DNA of 64,000 nt from Arthrobacter tumbae (GTDB lineage Bacteria; Actinomycetota; Actinomycetes; Actinomycetales; Micrococcaceae): positions 2,790,001-2,854,000 of the forward strand of contig NZ_JAFBCC010000001.1 in NCBI RefSeq assembly GCF_016907495.1, read 5' to 3'. Positions within the stretch are counted from its first letter, which is position 1, and every line of letters begins with the position of its first letter. Both the position numbers and the translations under genes were made by a program. The notes beneath the pieces are model-generated. The model saw only the letters and a program-made list of their open reading frames with translations, was not told where the DNA came from and did no database searches. This document shows, piece after piece, positions 8,762-17,264 of this stretch.

Positions 8762-9661
8762 TTACGGTGCGCCCGGCCGGCTGCCCGGAGGCACGTAACC
8801 GTCGGCCGTCGGATCGTCCTCGCCGCGATCTGCCGCGCTGCGGGTGTCGCTCCCCGCGAGACCGTCGGACTCGCCACTGGTGTCGGTGAGCCCGTTGGTC
8901 TGGTCGAACGGCTCACCCAGGGGCCGCTCGGAAGCGGTCTCCGGCGCCACGTCAACCGGAGCGCCCGCAACAGGAGTGACGTCCGGCGGGGTGGTGTCCT
9001 CAACGGGCACAACCGGAGTGACCGGAATATCGGTGGTGGTCGCCTCCGTGTCGGTGGTCTTCTTGCTGCCCGCTGCTGCGGCTACACCCGCGGCGGCTGC
9101 TGCGGCAACGCCTACGCCTGCAGCTGCTGCCTTGCCCGAGATGCCGGCCTTACCGCTGTCACCGCGTGAGGCGGCGGCGTCAGTGACGGTGGGGGAGCCG
9201 GCAGTACCGCCGGCGACGGACCCGCGCCAGGCGCCCGATGCGTAGCCCTCGTCCTCGATGAATTCCTTGAAGCGCTTGAGGTCGCCCTCGGCTTCCTTCT
9301 CGACGACGTGCAGCTTGTCGCCGATCTTCTCGATCATGCCTTCTGGCTCGTACTCGAGTTCGAGGTGAACGGAGGTCTGGCCCCCGCCGACGTCCTCAAA
9401 GGTGACGGCTCCGGCGTTGGTGGCGCCCTCGGTGGCTGCCCAGGCAACGCGGCGGTCAGGCTCCTGTGCGAGGATCTTGGCCTCCCACTCGCGCTTCACT
9501 CCGCCGATCTCGGCCACCCACTGGAGCCGGTCGTCGCTGAGCTGCTCTACCTTCTGGACCCCACTCATGAAGTGGGGGAATTCCTCGAACTGTGTCCATT
9601 GGTTGTAGGCCACGCTCACTGGAACGTTGACCATGATGTGCTTTTCGATCCTCGTGCTCAC
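8762..9661 (-). CDS. SRPBCC (cyclase/dehydrase-like) protein with Ala-rich and acidic tail
   Basis: A 299-aa protein. Residues 1-150 are a START/SRPBCC ligand-binding fold of the cyclase/dehydrase type (NVPVSVAYNQWTQFEEFPHF; DRRVAWAATEGATNAGAVTF). Then follow a Gly/Ala-rich hydrophobic stretch (about 170-205) and a Thr/Pro/Asp-rich tail. GTG start at 9661 is set by AAAGGAG 6 bp upstream; the frame extends further but is not preceded by a site. Such proteins occur in Micrococcaceae without defined function; membrane association through the Ala-rich segment is only a guess. Confidence 0.85.
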   Translation of the reverse strand: MSTRIEKHIMVNVPVSVAYNQWTQFEEFPHFMSGVQKVEQLSDDRLQWVAEIGGVKREWEAKILAQEPDRRVAWAATEGATNAGAVTFEDVGGGQTSVHLELEYEPEGMIEKIGDKLHVVEKEAEGDLKRFKEFIEDEGYASGAWRGSVAGGTAGSPTVTDAAASRGDSGKAGISGKAAAAGVGVAAAAAAGVAAAAGSKKTTDTEATTTDIPVTPVVPVEDTTPPDVTPVAGAPVDVAPETASERPLGEPFDQTNGLTDTSGESDGLAGSDTRSAADRGEDDPTADGYVPPGSRPGAP

Positions 9662-9692
9662 AGCGTCTCCTTTGGATGGGAACGTCCGATGA

Positions 9693-9709
9693 ACTGATAA
9701 TTCATCAGT
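9693..9709. promoter_or_regulatory. Inverted repeat upstream of the SRPBCC gene
   Basis: ACTGAT-AATTC-ATCAGT is a perfect 6-bp inverted repeat 32 bp upstream of the GTG start, in an unusually AT-rich patch. It is a plausible operator in the promoter region; the binding protein is unknown. Confidence 0.4.
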
Positions 9710-9884
9710 ATGCTTACCATACCTATCGACCGTACATCTGACCATGGTCGGGCACAAGAACGACGACGGCGGTGGAATGGCGCACGCTGCCTGGCACTGT
9801 TCGATCGTGGTGCGGATCAACCACGAGTTTGCCCGCGATGCCCTGCGGGGCACAGCAAACTATCGACAGTAAGTAAGTGAGTGA

Positions 9885-10100
9885 GTGGTGAGCTGTAGGC
9901 TACGCGTCCTTGCCCGGCCAGAGGTGGAGTTGGCTGAGGCCACACTGAGCATTACCGGCTGCTTCACCACCGAGAACTGGGCGGCACTGCTGCCCATCAT
10001 TCGCCGCACGCAAACGCTCCTCGGTGGCAAGTCCGTCAGCGTGAACCTGTGCGGCAAGTCGGCGGACCGTGCTCTAGCGCAGAACGCAATCACTGGTTGA
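9885..10100 (+). CDS. Possible truncated STAS-like small protein
   Basis: A 71-aa frame whose middle (AEATLSITGCFTTENWAAL followed by LLPIIRRTQTLLGGKSVSVNL) resembles the first beta-alpha-beta unit of a STAS domain, as in small anti-sigma-antagonist-like proteins. It ends early, so it may be a decayed remnant. The start (GTG 9885, with GTGAGTGAGTG just before) is poorly supported. Between it and 10358 I see nothing else convincing. Confidence 0.35.
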   Translation: MVSCRLRVLARPEVELAEATLSITGCFTTENWAALLPIIRRTQTLLGGKSVSVNLCGKSADRALAQNAITG

Positions 10101-10357
10101 TCCGGACCGCCGACAGTGCCATCGCGCCCAGCTAGCTCTGGCGTCCCCCACGCTAACGCCCATGCCCATGAATAGGAACCCCAACGACCAACGCAGACCC
10201 CACGCGTACTCTGAATGGTCGTCGTCAGCCAAATGCGCGGCCTCATGCCCGATTGCGGCTTGCGGAGAACTGGGCAAATACTGCGCAGAGCCGGTGGAAC
10301 AGTCTGAGGGCTTCGCCGATAGGCTCAGGACCATAGGGGACGTCCTTGGGGGAGCGC

Positions 10358-10825
10358 GTGAGAAAAGTAGCGGGTTGGCTGTGCATCGGCATCATCCTTG
10401 CCTGGGCGGGTGCCTTTCTGGTAATGAAGACCGTCCATGATCGCGTCACGCAGAATCTGGTCTCCGTGGCGGATGAATTTGTTGTGCCGTCCGATTGGAC
10501 GCTTATCGCCGAGAACATCGAGACCGAAAAGCTCATTTGCCTGAACGGGAATCCCTGCCCCAGCCTTCACCGCAGGTGGCAGGCAAATGAACAGCTTGCC
10601 GAGATTCACCTCCACCTGCTTGCGGCCACAGCAGGATGGGATTTCAGCCTGGATCGCGACTGCGTCCGCCATGAGAATGTCTTCGGTAGCACAACCCTCT
10701 GTTCAGCTACCGGCTCGCGGGACGGCTACGACTACATCTTCAGAATCAATAGCCCGGAACCAGGCGCGGACAGCACCCTCATATTGAACGTGCAGCCTGC
10801 GCGTGTAGCCCTCGACGCACGGTGA
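10358..10825 (+). CDS. Small membrane-anchored Cys protein, tandem paralogue A
   Basis: A 155-aa protein of unknown function: MRK start, one N-terminal transmembrane helix (GWLCIGIILAWAGAFLVM), then an extracytoplasmic domain with four cysteines in ICLNGNPCP, DCVRH and TTLCSA. It aligns end to end with the next gene: SVAD, W-T, ICxNxxPCP, RxWQA, LLA, GW-F-L, CSA, DG and SP-GA are shared. GTG at 10358 is preferred over TTG at 10346 because GGGGGAG precedes it and the N-terminus then matches paralogue B (MRKLAM). The conserved cysteines suggest two disulfides outside the membrane. Confidence 0.75.
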   Translation: MRKVAGWLCIGIILAWAGAFLVMKTVHDRVTQNLVSVADEFVVPSDWTLIAENIETEKLICLNGNPCPSLHRRWQANEQLAEIHLHLLAATAGWDFSLDRDCVRHENVFGSTTLCSATGSRDGYDYIFRINSPEPGADSTLILNVQPARVALDAR

Positions 10826-10915
10826 ACCGAACCTATCGTTTCGGTCACGACGCTTCCCGCCTCGTCCGCGTCCTCTATATGCTCGACAAAACTTCGATGA
10901 GTCTCGGGGGCGTTC

Positions 10916-11368
10916 ATGCGGAAACTGGCCATGCGGCTTTGTCTCATCATGGTGATCTTCTGGGCCGGCGCCTTTTTCTTCGTCAAGACACACCACGATT
11001 CCGTTGCCACACAGTTGGGGTCTGTCGCGGATCAGCTGGAGATTCCCGAAGCTTGGACCGTGGTGTCGGAGCACGTTGAGCGGGAACGGTTCATCTGTTT
11101 CAACAACAAGCCGTGCCCAACCTTCAGCCGCACGTGGCAGGCTGACCGAGTGCTGGGCGCCGAGGACGTTCTGCTGTTGGCCGAGGCCTCGGGATGGGAA
11201 TTCGAGCTCAACGGAACCTGCGAGCGAGGCCCCGGCTCAATCGGCCTGAGCAGTGTGTGTTCCGCGCTTGCGACCTACGACGGCCACCGGATCCAGCTGA
11301 GCGTCGACAGCCCAGACGCCGGTGCTCCCAGTATCCTGCGGCTGCATCTGAACGCCTCCAGCCAGTAG
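10916..11368 (+). CDS. Small membrane-anchored Cys protein, tandem paralogue B
   Basis: A 150-aa paralogue of the preceding gene, 90 bp downstream in the same direction: N-terminal helix LCLIMVIFWAGAFFFVK, then SVADQLEIPEAWT, ICFNNKPCP, RTWQAD, LLAEASGW and SSVCSA. All four cysteines are conserved. No known family recognised. The pair probably arose by local duplication; sequence divergence (roughly one third identity by eye) says it is not recent. Disulfide-bonded extracytoplasmic domain inferred. Confidence 0.75.
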   Translation: MRKLAMRLCLIMVIFWAGAFFFVKTHHDSVATQLGSVADQLEIPEAWTVVSEHVERERFICFNNKPCPTFSRTWQADRVLGAEDVLLLAEASGWEFELNGTCERGPGSIGLSSVCSALATYDGHRIQLSVDSPDAGAPSILRLHLNASSQ

Positions 11369-11537
11369 CGCCAGCCACGTACCGAAAATTCTGCATAACA
11401 GTTTGCTCCCGTGATGGTTCCGTGCTGTTGAGCGGGCGTCCCGGGCGGTAGCATCCGTAAGTGGGGATGCAGCACTGCAGGGTTCTTGCCTGGCGATTCC
11501 GCGCCACCTCCGTTTACTTCGTTCCGAAAGTACGCCC

Positions 11538-12257
11538 TTGTTCAAGCTTCCATCAGTTCTCGCGCTCACGGTAACCACCGCCCTCCTTCTCGTTGGCTGC
11601 GCAAGCACAACCGATGAGCCCGAAGCCCGCACCACAACTGCTTCCGACTCTCCGTCGCCGTCCGCAACTCCTACCCAGGCGGAGACTGCCACCGAGGAGC
11701 CCGAAGAAACCCCGGAACCCAGTGTCGAGCCGTCCCCGGCCAGCGACGAACCCAGCGACGAACCCAGCGTCCAACCCGCCACGGAAGCTCCAGCGGAACC
11801 TGCTCCGACACTCGAGCCGCTCCCCACCGCGCCGGGCGATCCGTTTGTTCCACCGCCGCACGGTGAGCCAAACCCGGGGACGCCGTTCGTCCCACCGCCG
11901 CACGGCGAGCCGGATCCCTCCGCGGGCACCCCGAGCACGGTGACGCCCGGACCCGTCTGGGGCTCTGTGGAAACCGTCGTCCAGGCGGGAGCAGCGTTCA
12001 CCCTCACCGGGAGCGGCTACCAGCCCGGTCAACGGATCACAGTGTTTTTCGGGCCCTCGCAAACTGACTACTCAATCATCGGCGAGCAGTCCGCGTACGC
12101 AGGCCCCTCCGGAAACTACAGCTTCACCATCACCCTGTCACCGGACATCGCGCCCGGAACCTACGGTGTGCTGACGGCCACCCCGGACGGACTGTCCAGC
12201 GGACCGGCGATCGACGCGACCCGGCGCTGGGCCACCATCGAGGTCGTCACACCGTAG
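11538..12257 (+). CDS. Lipoprotein with Pro/Glu-rich linker and C-terminal beta domain
   Basis: A 239-aa predicted lipoprotein: signal peptide ending in the lipobox LLLVGC (Cys21). A long Ser/Thr/Pro/Glu linker has short duplications (SDEPSDEPS; PFVPPPHGEP twice, 15 residues apart). The C-terminal ~90 residues (FTLTGSGYQPGQRITVFFGP ... APGTYGVLTA) resemble an Ig-like/IPT-type beta-sandwich seen in actinobacterial surface proteins. TTG start at 11538, weak RBS. The spacer between lipid anchor and domain suggests display beyond the peptidoglycan. Ligand unknown. Confidence 0.75.
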   Translation: MFKLPSVLALTVTTALLLVGCASTTDEPEARTTTASDSPSPSATPTQAETATEEPEETPEPSVEPSPASDEPSDEPSVQPATEAPAEPAPTLEPLPTAPGDPFVPPPHGEPNPGTPFVPPPHGEPDPSAGTPSTVTPGPVWGSVETVVQAGAAFTLTGSGYQPGQRITVFFGPSQTDYSIIGEQSAYAGPSGNYSFTITLSPDIAPGTYGVLTATPDGLSSGPAIDATRRWATIEVVTP

Positions 12258-12269
12258 TTCGGTCGGAAC

Positions 12270-12309
12270 ACTTACCATTGTTCTGAATATATTCAGAACA
12301 ATGGTAAGT
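12270..12309. promoter_or_regulatory. Perfect 40-bp palindrome: antitoxin operator/promoter
   Basis: ACTTACCATTGTTCTGAATA is followed immediately by its exact reverse complement. The centre holds TATATT (12288-12293), a good -10 element; transcription would begin near 12300, so the mRNA could start at the ATG at 12301 (leaderless). The size and symmetry fit autoregulation by a Phd/YefM-type DNA-binding antitoxin. Confidence 0.7.
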
Positions 12310-12780
12310 ATGACCGCAGCCGTCCATGCCCGCACCGCCTCTTCGTCGGATCTGTCTCGAAACCCGGGTCAGGTCTCTCGCGCGACAGACCATGGCCCAG
12401 TGACTATTACGCGACGTGATGGTGAACCGTTGACGCTGGTCAAGTCGAGCACCATCGAGCAGGAACACGAGGCCCTTCGCCTTGCGGCAACCTTGGTCGC
12501 CGCGTCGCTATCACCGAGTGAAACCACATTTGCCGAGCGGCTTGTCGCTCCCTTCCCGTGGCTCGGTTTCCTGCCAAAGCCCCAGCGAGACCGGTTCGCC
12601 ACTGAGATCGTCGAAGTAGCCGGCGCGTGCGCCTCCATCTCGAAATTCGACCGTCTCTTTGTCGTGCTCGCGGAATGGCGGTCCACAGCGGAGGCGCTTG
12701 CTGCCGGCTACACACTCGACGAGCAGCTCGACTGGCTGGATGAAACCGAAACCATCAATGATCCAAGGGTAGATGGGTGA
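12301..12780 (+). CDS. Phd/YefM-family antitoxin
   Basis: A 159-aa protein. The N-terminal ~45 residues match the Phd/YefM DNA-binding fold (SSSDLSRNPGQVSRATDHGP then VTITRRDGEPLTLV). The longer C-terminal part (about 60-150) would bind and neutralise a toxin. Start is either ATG 12301, inside the palindrome and suited to leaderless translation, or ATG 12310 immediately after it. No recognisable toxin follows: the 12773-12982 frame is a basic, unrecognised 69-aa sequence overlapping the next gene. The antitoxin may therefore be orphaned, or paired with an unknown toxin. Confidence 0.8.
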   Translation: MVSMTAAVHARTASSSDLSRNPGQVSRATDHGPVTITRRDGEPLTLVKSSTIEQEHEALRLAATLVAASLSPSETTFAERLVAPFPWLGFLPKPQRDRFATEIVEVAGACASISKFDRLFVVLAEWRSTAEALAAGYTLDEQLDWLDETETINDPRVDG

Positions 12781-12962
12781 GCTAGACACGCAGCAAAAAA
12801 GACGACGACGGCGCCGCCTCCCACCCGACCTAGCGCAAGATTCGCACCGCTCCAAGCGGGTTTGCCACAGGATTCCCCTAACCCTGGCCGGACGGATGAA
12901 GCGCCTTGGTACCGTTCGATGGGCACACTGTTGTGCCCGGGGAGTTCCGCTATCGGCAGGAA

Positions 12963-15860
12963 ATGGTTGCTTTGAAGGATGAGGACGGCGTCGTCGCCGC
13001 AGGTGAAACCTCGACAGTAACAATCCGGCTGTTGTTGCAGGTCGTCGCGGACCAGCGTGGACTAACGGGCGCGGAGCGCGTCATACAGCACGCTGGGATG
13101 CAGACTCAGAAGGCAAAGCTGCGCGGTCTGACCGGAAGAATCCCCCACACAGCGAAACTGTTGATGTTCGACGCCGCCGCAGCCGAAACCTCCAATTCCC
13201 GCATCGGTCTGCTGCTCGGAGCCGCTGCCCTGAAGGACCGGGGGTTGGCGCCGCTGCGCGCACTGGCACGGGCACACGGCTCCACCGCAGCTCTGCTGAA
13301 CAGCGCGTCCCGGCTCTCCACCCGCCTGGACACCGCCTCTGTCATCCGCACCGATGAGGTGACGGACGGGAAAGCGGTGCTCGCCTGGCGGGCGTTGCCT
13401 CCACACCGTCCCCACCGGGTGGACTGCGATTACACCTTCGGTTTGCTCCACCAGGCACCGGTGCTGTTCGGGCTGCCACCGGCCCAGGTATCCCACGACG
13501 TCTGCCAGCTGAATGGCGCCCCCGAATGCCGCTATGACGTGACGTGGAAAGAAAAGCCGTTCCAGCGGTTGCGCAGACTCAATGGCCGGAAGAAACGCGC
13601 ACCGCAGGAGCTCGAATCAGCCGAGCGCCGGCTCTATGCACTGCAGGGCGCAGCAACTGATCTGACCAGCGGAGAGTCACTGGCGGACGTCCTGGAACGC
13701 ATTGCGAGCAGGGCCAATGTCGCTGTGCACGCGCCAGGCCATCTCCTGGCAGTAACGCTTCCTGACGGCACCCGGCACATCAGCTGCCGCGGCACCGGCG
13801 CCATCCTGACCGAGGCACTGGGCTCCGGTACCGAGCTGAACCTAGCCCATCCCAGCCTTGTCGGCATGCCTGTCGTCACGTCCCCGGTCACCTCCGCCGA
13901 TCACTCCTACGGCGTACTGGCCGCCGTCGCCTACCCGGGCCAGGAATTCTTCCCGGAGGACAGGGAAACCCTGGGAGCCTATGCTCACCACGCAGCCCTG
14001 GGCCTGGACATCGCACGCCTGTTCATCGAAACCAGGGAACAGGGCGAAACAGCCCAGCTGCTCCTGGACGTGGCGCGCTCCCTGAACCAGCGGTCCACCG
14101 TCGAGTCGATCGCCCAGACAGTCGCCGACGCCGTTCCCGCCTTATCCGGCGCGGACCGTTCCGCCGTGGCCCTGTGGGACGACGACGCCGGTGAGGTGCG
14201 AATCGGCGCCATGATGGGTTGGGAGGGCGCTCTGGCAGAGAAGCTGGCCAATTACATCACCACCGCGGCAGAGAGCCCGGAACTTGCCGCATTGCTCGCC
14301 AACAATCTCCCGCAGCTGGTGAACCGCAACGGCTCCCAGTGGGCGCAGCGAACCGTAGAGGACTTCGAAGTCCAGGCATTCGCCGGCACGCCCATCACCA
14401 CCGACGGAAAACTGGTGGGAATTATTTTGGCCCACTGGGCTGACAAACCAGCCCCACACAGCCTCACTGAAGTGATGACCGAGCGGCTGGCGGGGCTCGC
14501 CGGTCTGGCCGGCGTCGCGCTGGACAATGCGAAGCTGCTGGAAGAGACCCGGCGGCAGGCGCTTCACGACCCGCTTACCGGGCTGCCCAACCGGGCAAAG
14601 CTGGAGAGCAGGATCGAAGCCGCATTAATCAGGGCTGCCTGGACCGAAGGCCGGGTGGGGCTGCTGTTCTGCGACCTCAACCGGTTCAAACGCATCAATG
14701 ACAGCCTCGGGCACAGCGCCGGGGATTACGTCCTCCAGCAGGTCGCGGCCCGCATCACCAGCGCCATCCGCGAGGGGGACATGGTGTCCCGCTACAGCGG
14801 AGACGAGTTCATCGTCCTCCTGGAAAGCCTCCACGCGGAGACTGAAGCGGAAGTGCAGGCGGAGATGGAGGGCATTGCTGCCAGGATCCGGCTCATCCTC
14901 AGCGAGCCGTTCGAGGTGAACGGAAAGAAGTTGTTCCTCGACGCCGCCATCGGCACCGCGCTCAGCGACGCCCTGACAGACGGCACACCGGAGAACGTTT
15001 CCGAGGCAGCCAGGAGACTGGTTGAATGCGCGGACCTCGCCATGTACCGGTCGAAGGCCCGGACCCGCGGTCAGGCACCCGCGAGGACGCATTCCCCGTA
15101 CCGGCTCCAACTCGAGACAGACCTCCGCGGGGCAGCCGCCAGGGGTGAGTTGCAGGTACTGTTCCAGCCGCAGGTGGATCTGCAGACCCGCAAAGTGGTG
15201 GCAGCCGAGGCCCTGCTGCGCTGGCGTCACCCCGAGCTGGGCATGATTCCGCCCACCGAGTTCATCCCGCTTGCCGAGGAGAGCAACCTGATGGGTGAGA
15301 TCGGCGCGTATGTCCTCGACGAAGCCTGCCGGGCGGGAGCGGCATGGCACAGCCTCGGCTATCCCATCGAGGTGGCGGTCAACATCTCCGCAGCGCAACT
15401 CAACACAGCATGCTTCTCTGCCTTGATCACGCAGATCCTGCGCAAGTCAGGATTCCCCGCCACAGCTCTCATCCTCGAGATCACCGAAACCCAGGTGATC
15501 TCGGAGAACGCGGATGTCAGCAGCCTCTGGGACCTGAAGGAACTGGGGGTCGGCATCTCGATCGATGACTTCGGCACCGGGTACTCATCGATGACGCAAC
15601 TGCACCGGCTCCCTGTGAGCGAGATCAAGATCGACAAGTCCTTCATCAGCACACTGGGCCCCAACGGATCCGATGCCTTCGTCGCAGGCATTGTCGGGCT
15701 GGCCTGCGGCCTCGGCCTCCGGGTGATCGCCGAAGGGGTGGAAAACGCTCAACAGCTCGCCGCCCTCCAATCACTGGGATGCGAACGCGCGCAGGGGTAC
15801 TTCCTCGGCCAGCCGGGCGACGCCAGCAGCCTGCAGCGCCTCCTGACCAGCGGAACCTAA
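12963..15860 (+). CDS. Sensor GAF-GGDEF-EAL cyclic-di-GMP protein
   Basis: About 965 aa, cytosolic (no helices seen). Order: an N-terminal sensory region ending in CQLNGAPECRYDVTW (a C-x-Y-W motif seen in ligand-sensing domains), two GAF-like domains (about 220-370 and 380-530), a GGDEF domain with SGDEF near residue 611, and an EAL domain beginning near 730. The I-site RxxD lies five residues before SGDEF (REGD). EAL residues look intact: AAEALLRWRHPE, NISAAQL, DDFGTGYSS, KIDKSF and AEGVE. Both synthesis and hydrolysis of c-di-GMP are possible. The start is uncertain: ATG 12963, TTG 12972 (better RBS spacing) or TTG 12906. Confidence 0.88.
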   Translation: MVALKDEDGVVAAGETSTVTIRLLLQVVADQRGLTGAERVIQHAGMQTQKAKLRGLTGRIPHTAKLLMFDAAAAETSNSRIGLLLGAAALKDRGLAPLRALARAHGSTAALLNSASRLSTRLDTASVIRTDEVTDGKAVLAWRALPPHRPHRVDCDYTFGLLHQAPVLFGLPPAQVSHDVCQLNGAPECRYDVTWKEKPFQRLRRLNGRKKRAPQELESAERRLYALQGAATDLTSGESLADVLERIASRANVAVHAPGHLLAVTLPDGTRHISCRGTGAILTEALGSGTELNLAHPSLVGMPVVTSPVTSADHSYGVLAAVAYPGQEFFPEDRETLGAYAHHAALGLDIARLFIETREQGETAQLLLDVARSLNQRSTVESIAQTVADAVPALSGADRSAVALWDDDAGEVRIGAMMGWEGALAEKLANYITTAAESPELAALLANNLPQLVNRNGSQWAQRTVEDFEVQAFAGTPITTDGKLVGIILAHWADKPAPHSLTEVMTERLAGLAGLAGVALDNAKLLEETRRQALHDPLTGLPNRAKLESRIEAALIRAAWTEGRVGLLFCDLNRFKRINDSLGHSAGDYVLQQVAARITSAIREGDMVSRYSGDEFIVLLESLHAETEAEVQAEMEGIAARIRLILSEPFEVNGKKLFLDAAIGTALSDALTDGTPENVSEAARRLVECADLAMYRSKARTRGQAPARTHSPYRLQLETDLRGAAARGELQVLFQPQVDLQTRKVVAAEALLRWRHPELGMIPPTEFIPLAEESNLMGEIGAYVLDEACRAGAAWHSLGYPIEVAVNISAAQLNTACFSALITQILRKSGFPATALILEITETQVISENADVSSLWDLKELGVGISIDDFGTGYSSMTQLHRLPVSEIKIDKSFISTLGPNGSDAFVAGIVGLACGLGLRVIAEGVENAQQLAALQSLGCERAQGYFLGQPGDASSLQRLLTSGT

Positions 15861-15867
15861 GCGGCCC

Positions 15868-15881
15868 GCGGGCAAACCCGC
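15868..15881 (+). terminator. Short hairpin after the GGDEF-EAL gene
   Basis: GCGGG-CAAA-CCCGC begins 8 bp after the stop codon; no T-run follows. A weak terminator candidate. Confidence 0.35.
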
Positions 15882-16002
15882 AAGCACAAGCGCCACACTC
15901 CGTTCACGACTCGCCGGGCCACGATTTGGGAACCGGCATACAAACACATACGTTATTACTGGATGAGGCGTCCGTAGAAAACGAAAGCTTGGTGCAATCG
16001 GC

Positions 16003-16158
16003 GTGGAACTCATCGACCTGTTAATCGGCATGGCTATTCTCACTGCCCCCGTCCTGTTCTTCGCAGTGGCCGCCAAGGTCATCCTTGACCGCCGGGCCAG
16101 CGCGCAGCGCCTGCAGCCCCTTCCCGTCGAAGCAACGGTCGACAACCAGCGCTCCTGA
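16003..16158 (+). CDS. Possible 51-aa single-helix membrane protein
   Basis: A GTG-started frame encoding VELIDLLIGMAILTAPVLF and continuing as a hydrophobic helix, then VILDRRASAQRLQP, a basic juxtamembrane stretch, ending QRS. Hydrophobicity followed by Arg-rich sequence obeys the positive-inside rule, and codon use looks normal. RBS weak. It lies alone between the GGDEF-EAL gene and ispE; no family recognised. Confidence 0.45.
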   Translation: MELIDLLIGMAILTAPVLFFAVAAKVILDRRASAQRLQPLPVEATVDNQRS

Positions 16159-16228
16159 GACGCAGCGCTCCTGAGTCGCACAAGCAACAGAATCGGGCAG
16201 TTTCTCCTCAGCCCTGACGTGATCTAAG

Positions 16229-17209
16229 TTGGACACCATGGTGGCTGGGAGAACGGCAGGGATGCGCGCAACGGGTCCCCGCGCCGTACGGGTTAAGGCG
16301 CCGGGCAAAATCAACGTCTCCCTCCGGGTGGGTCCTCCCCGCGAGGACGGCTACCACAGCGTCGCCAGCGTCTACCTCGCCGTTTCCCTGTATGAAGAGA
16401 TCACCGCTACAGCCACCGACGACGACGCCATCACCGTCACGGTGGATGGCCAGGGCAGTCTCAACCTCCCGATGGAGGAGATCCCTCTCGATGCCAGCAA
16501 CCTCGCCGCCCGCGCGGCCACCCTGCTGGCGGAGCTGAGCGAGAAGTCCACCGGCGTCCACCTCAACATCACCAAACGCGTCCCGATCGCCGGCGGTATG
16601 GGCGGTGGCTCCGCCGACGCCGCAGCAGCCCTCCTCGCCTGCGACGCCCTCTGGAGCAGCGGCTTCTCCCGCGACGAACTCGCCAAGATCGCCATCGACC
16701 TCGGCGCCGACGTACCCTTCGCGCTCATCGGCGGCACAGCCGTCGGAGTCGGGGTGGGGGAGCAGCTCACGCCCGCCATCTCCAAGACGCCGCTGCACTG
16801 GGTCCTCGTGCCCTCATCGTTCGGGCTGTCCACGCCGGAGGTGTACCGGACGCTCGATGACCTCCGCCTCGCCAGCAGCGAGCAGCCACCGGAGATCCCC
16901 GAGATCGACCCGCAGATCCTCAGCGCCATGCGCTCGGGCGACGCGCACACCCTCGCCGACCTGCTCCACAACGACCTGCAGGCAGCAGCCCTCGAACTGG
17001 CGCCGGAGTTGAAAGACGTCCTCGCCGCCGGCCGGGAAGCGGGAGCGCTCGCCGGCATCGTCTCCGGATCCGGCCCGACGGTCGCCTTCCTCGCCGAGTC
17101 CGAGGACCACGCCGCAACCGTCGACGCCCTGCTGGCCACCGCCGGGCTCACCACCGAACTGGTGCACGGGCCGGCCCATGGTGCCAGGATTGTCAGCGAC
17201 TACATTTAG
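16229..17209 (+). CDS. ispE: 4-diphosphocytidyl-2-C-methyl-D-erythritol kinase
   Basis: GHMP kinase that phosphorylates CDP-ME in the MEP isoprenoid pathway. Seen are VKAPGKINVSL near the N-terminus, the ATP-binding PIAGGMGGGSADAAAALL, DLGADVPFALIGGTA and the C-terminal GIVSGSGPTVAFL. 326 aa from TTG 16229; ATG 16238 and ATG 16262 are alternative starts and the first ~18 residues are not conserved-looking. The normal neighbour in this phylum is ksgA, displaced here by accessory genes. Cytosolic, expected to be essential. Confidence 0.95.
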   Translation: MDTMVAGRTAGMRATGPRAVRVKAPGKINVSLRVGPPREDGYHSVASVYLAVSLYEEITATATDDDAITVTVDGQGSLNLPMEEIPLDASNLAARAATLLAELSEKSTGVHLNITKRVPIAGGMGGGSADAAAALLACDALWSSGFSRDELAKIAIDLGADVPFALIGGTAVGVGVGEQLTPAISKTPLHWVLVPSSFGLSTPEVYRTLDDLRLASSEQPPEIPEIDPQILSAMRSGDAHTLADLLHNDLQAAALELAPELKDVLAAGREAGALAGIVSGSGPTVAFLAESEDHAATVDALLATAGLTTELVHGPAHGARIVSDYI

Positions 17210-17264
17210 CCGCGCGCACTCCGTACCTTCTCAAGAACACCCATAAACGAAAGCAGTATTCACG

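Noticed and set aside
9885..10357. Functional STAS anti-sigma antagonist
   Set aside because: Only the first half of the fold is recognisable and the frame ends early; treated as a possible remnant.
12773..12982. Toxin gene for the Phd/YefM antitoxin
   Set aside because: The 69-aa frame is Arg-rich and unlike RelE, Doc, YoeB, PIN or HicA; it may be the decayed partner but cannot be called.
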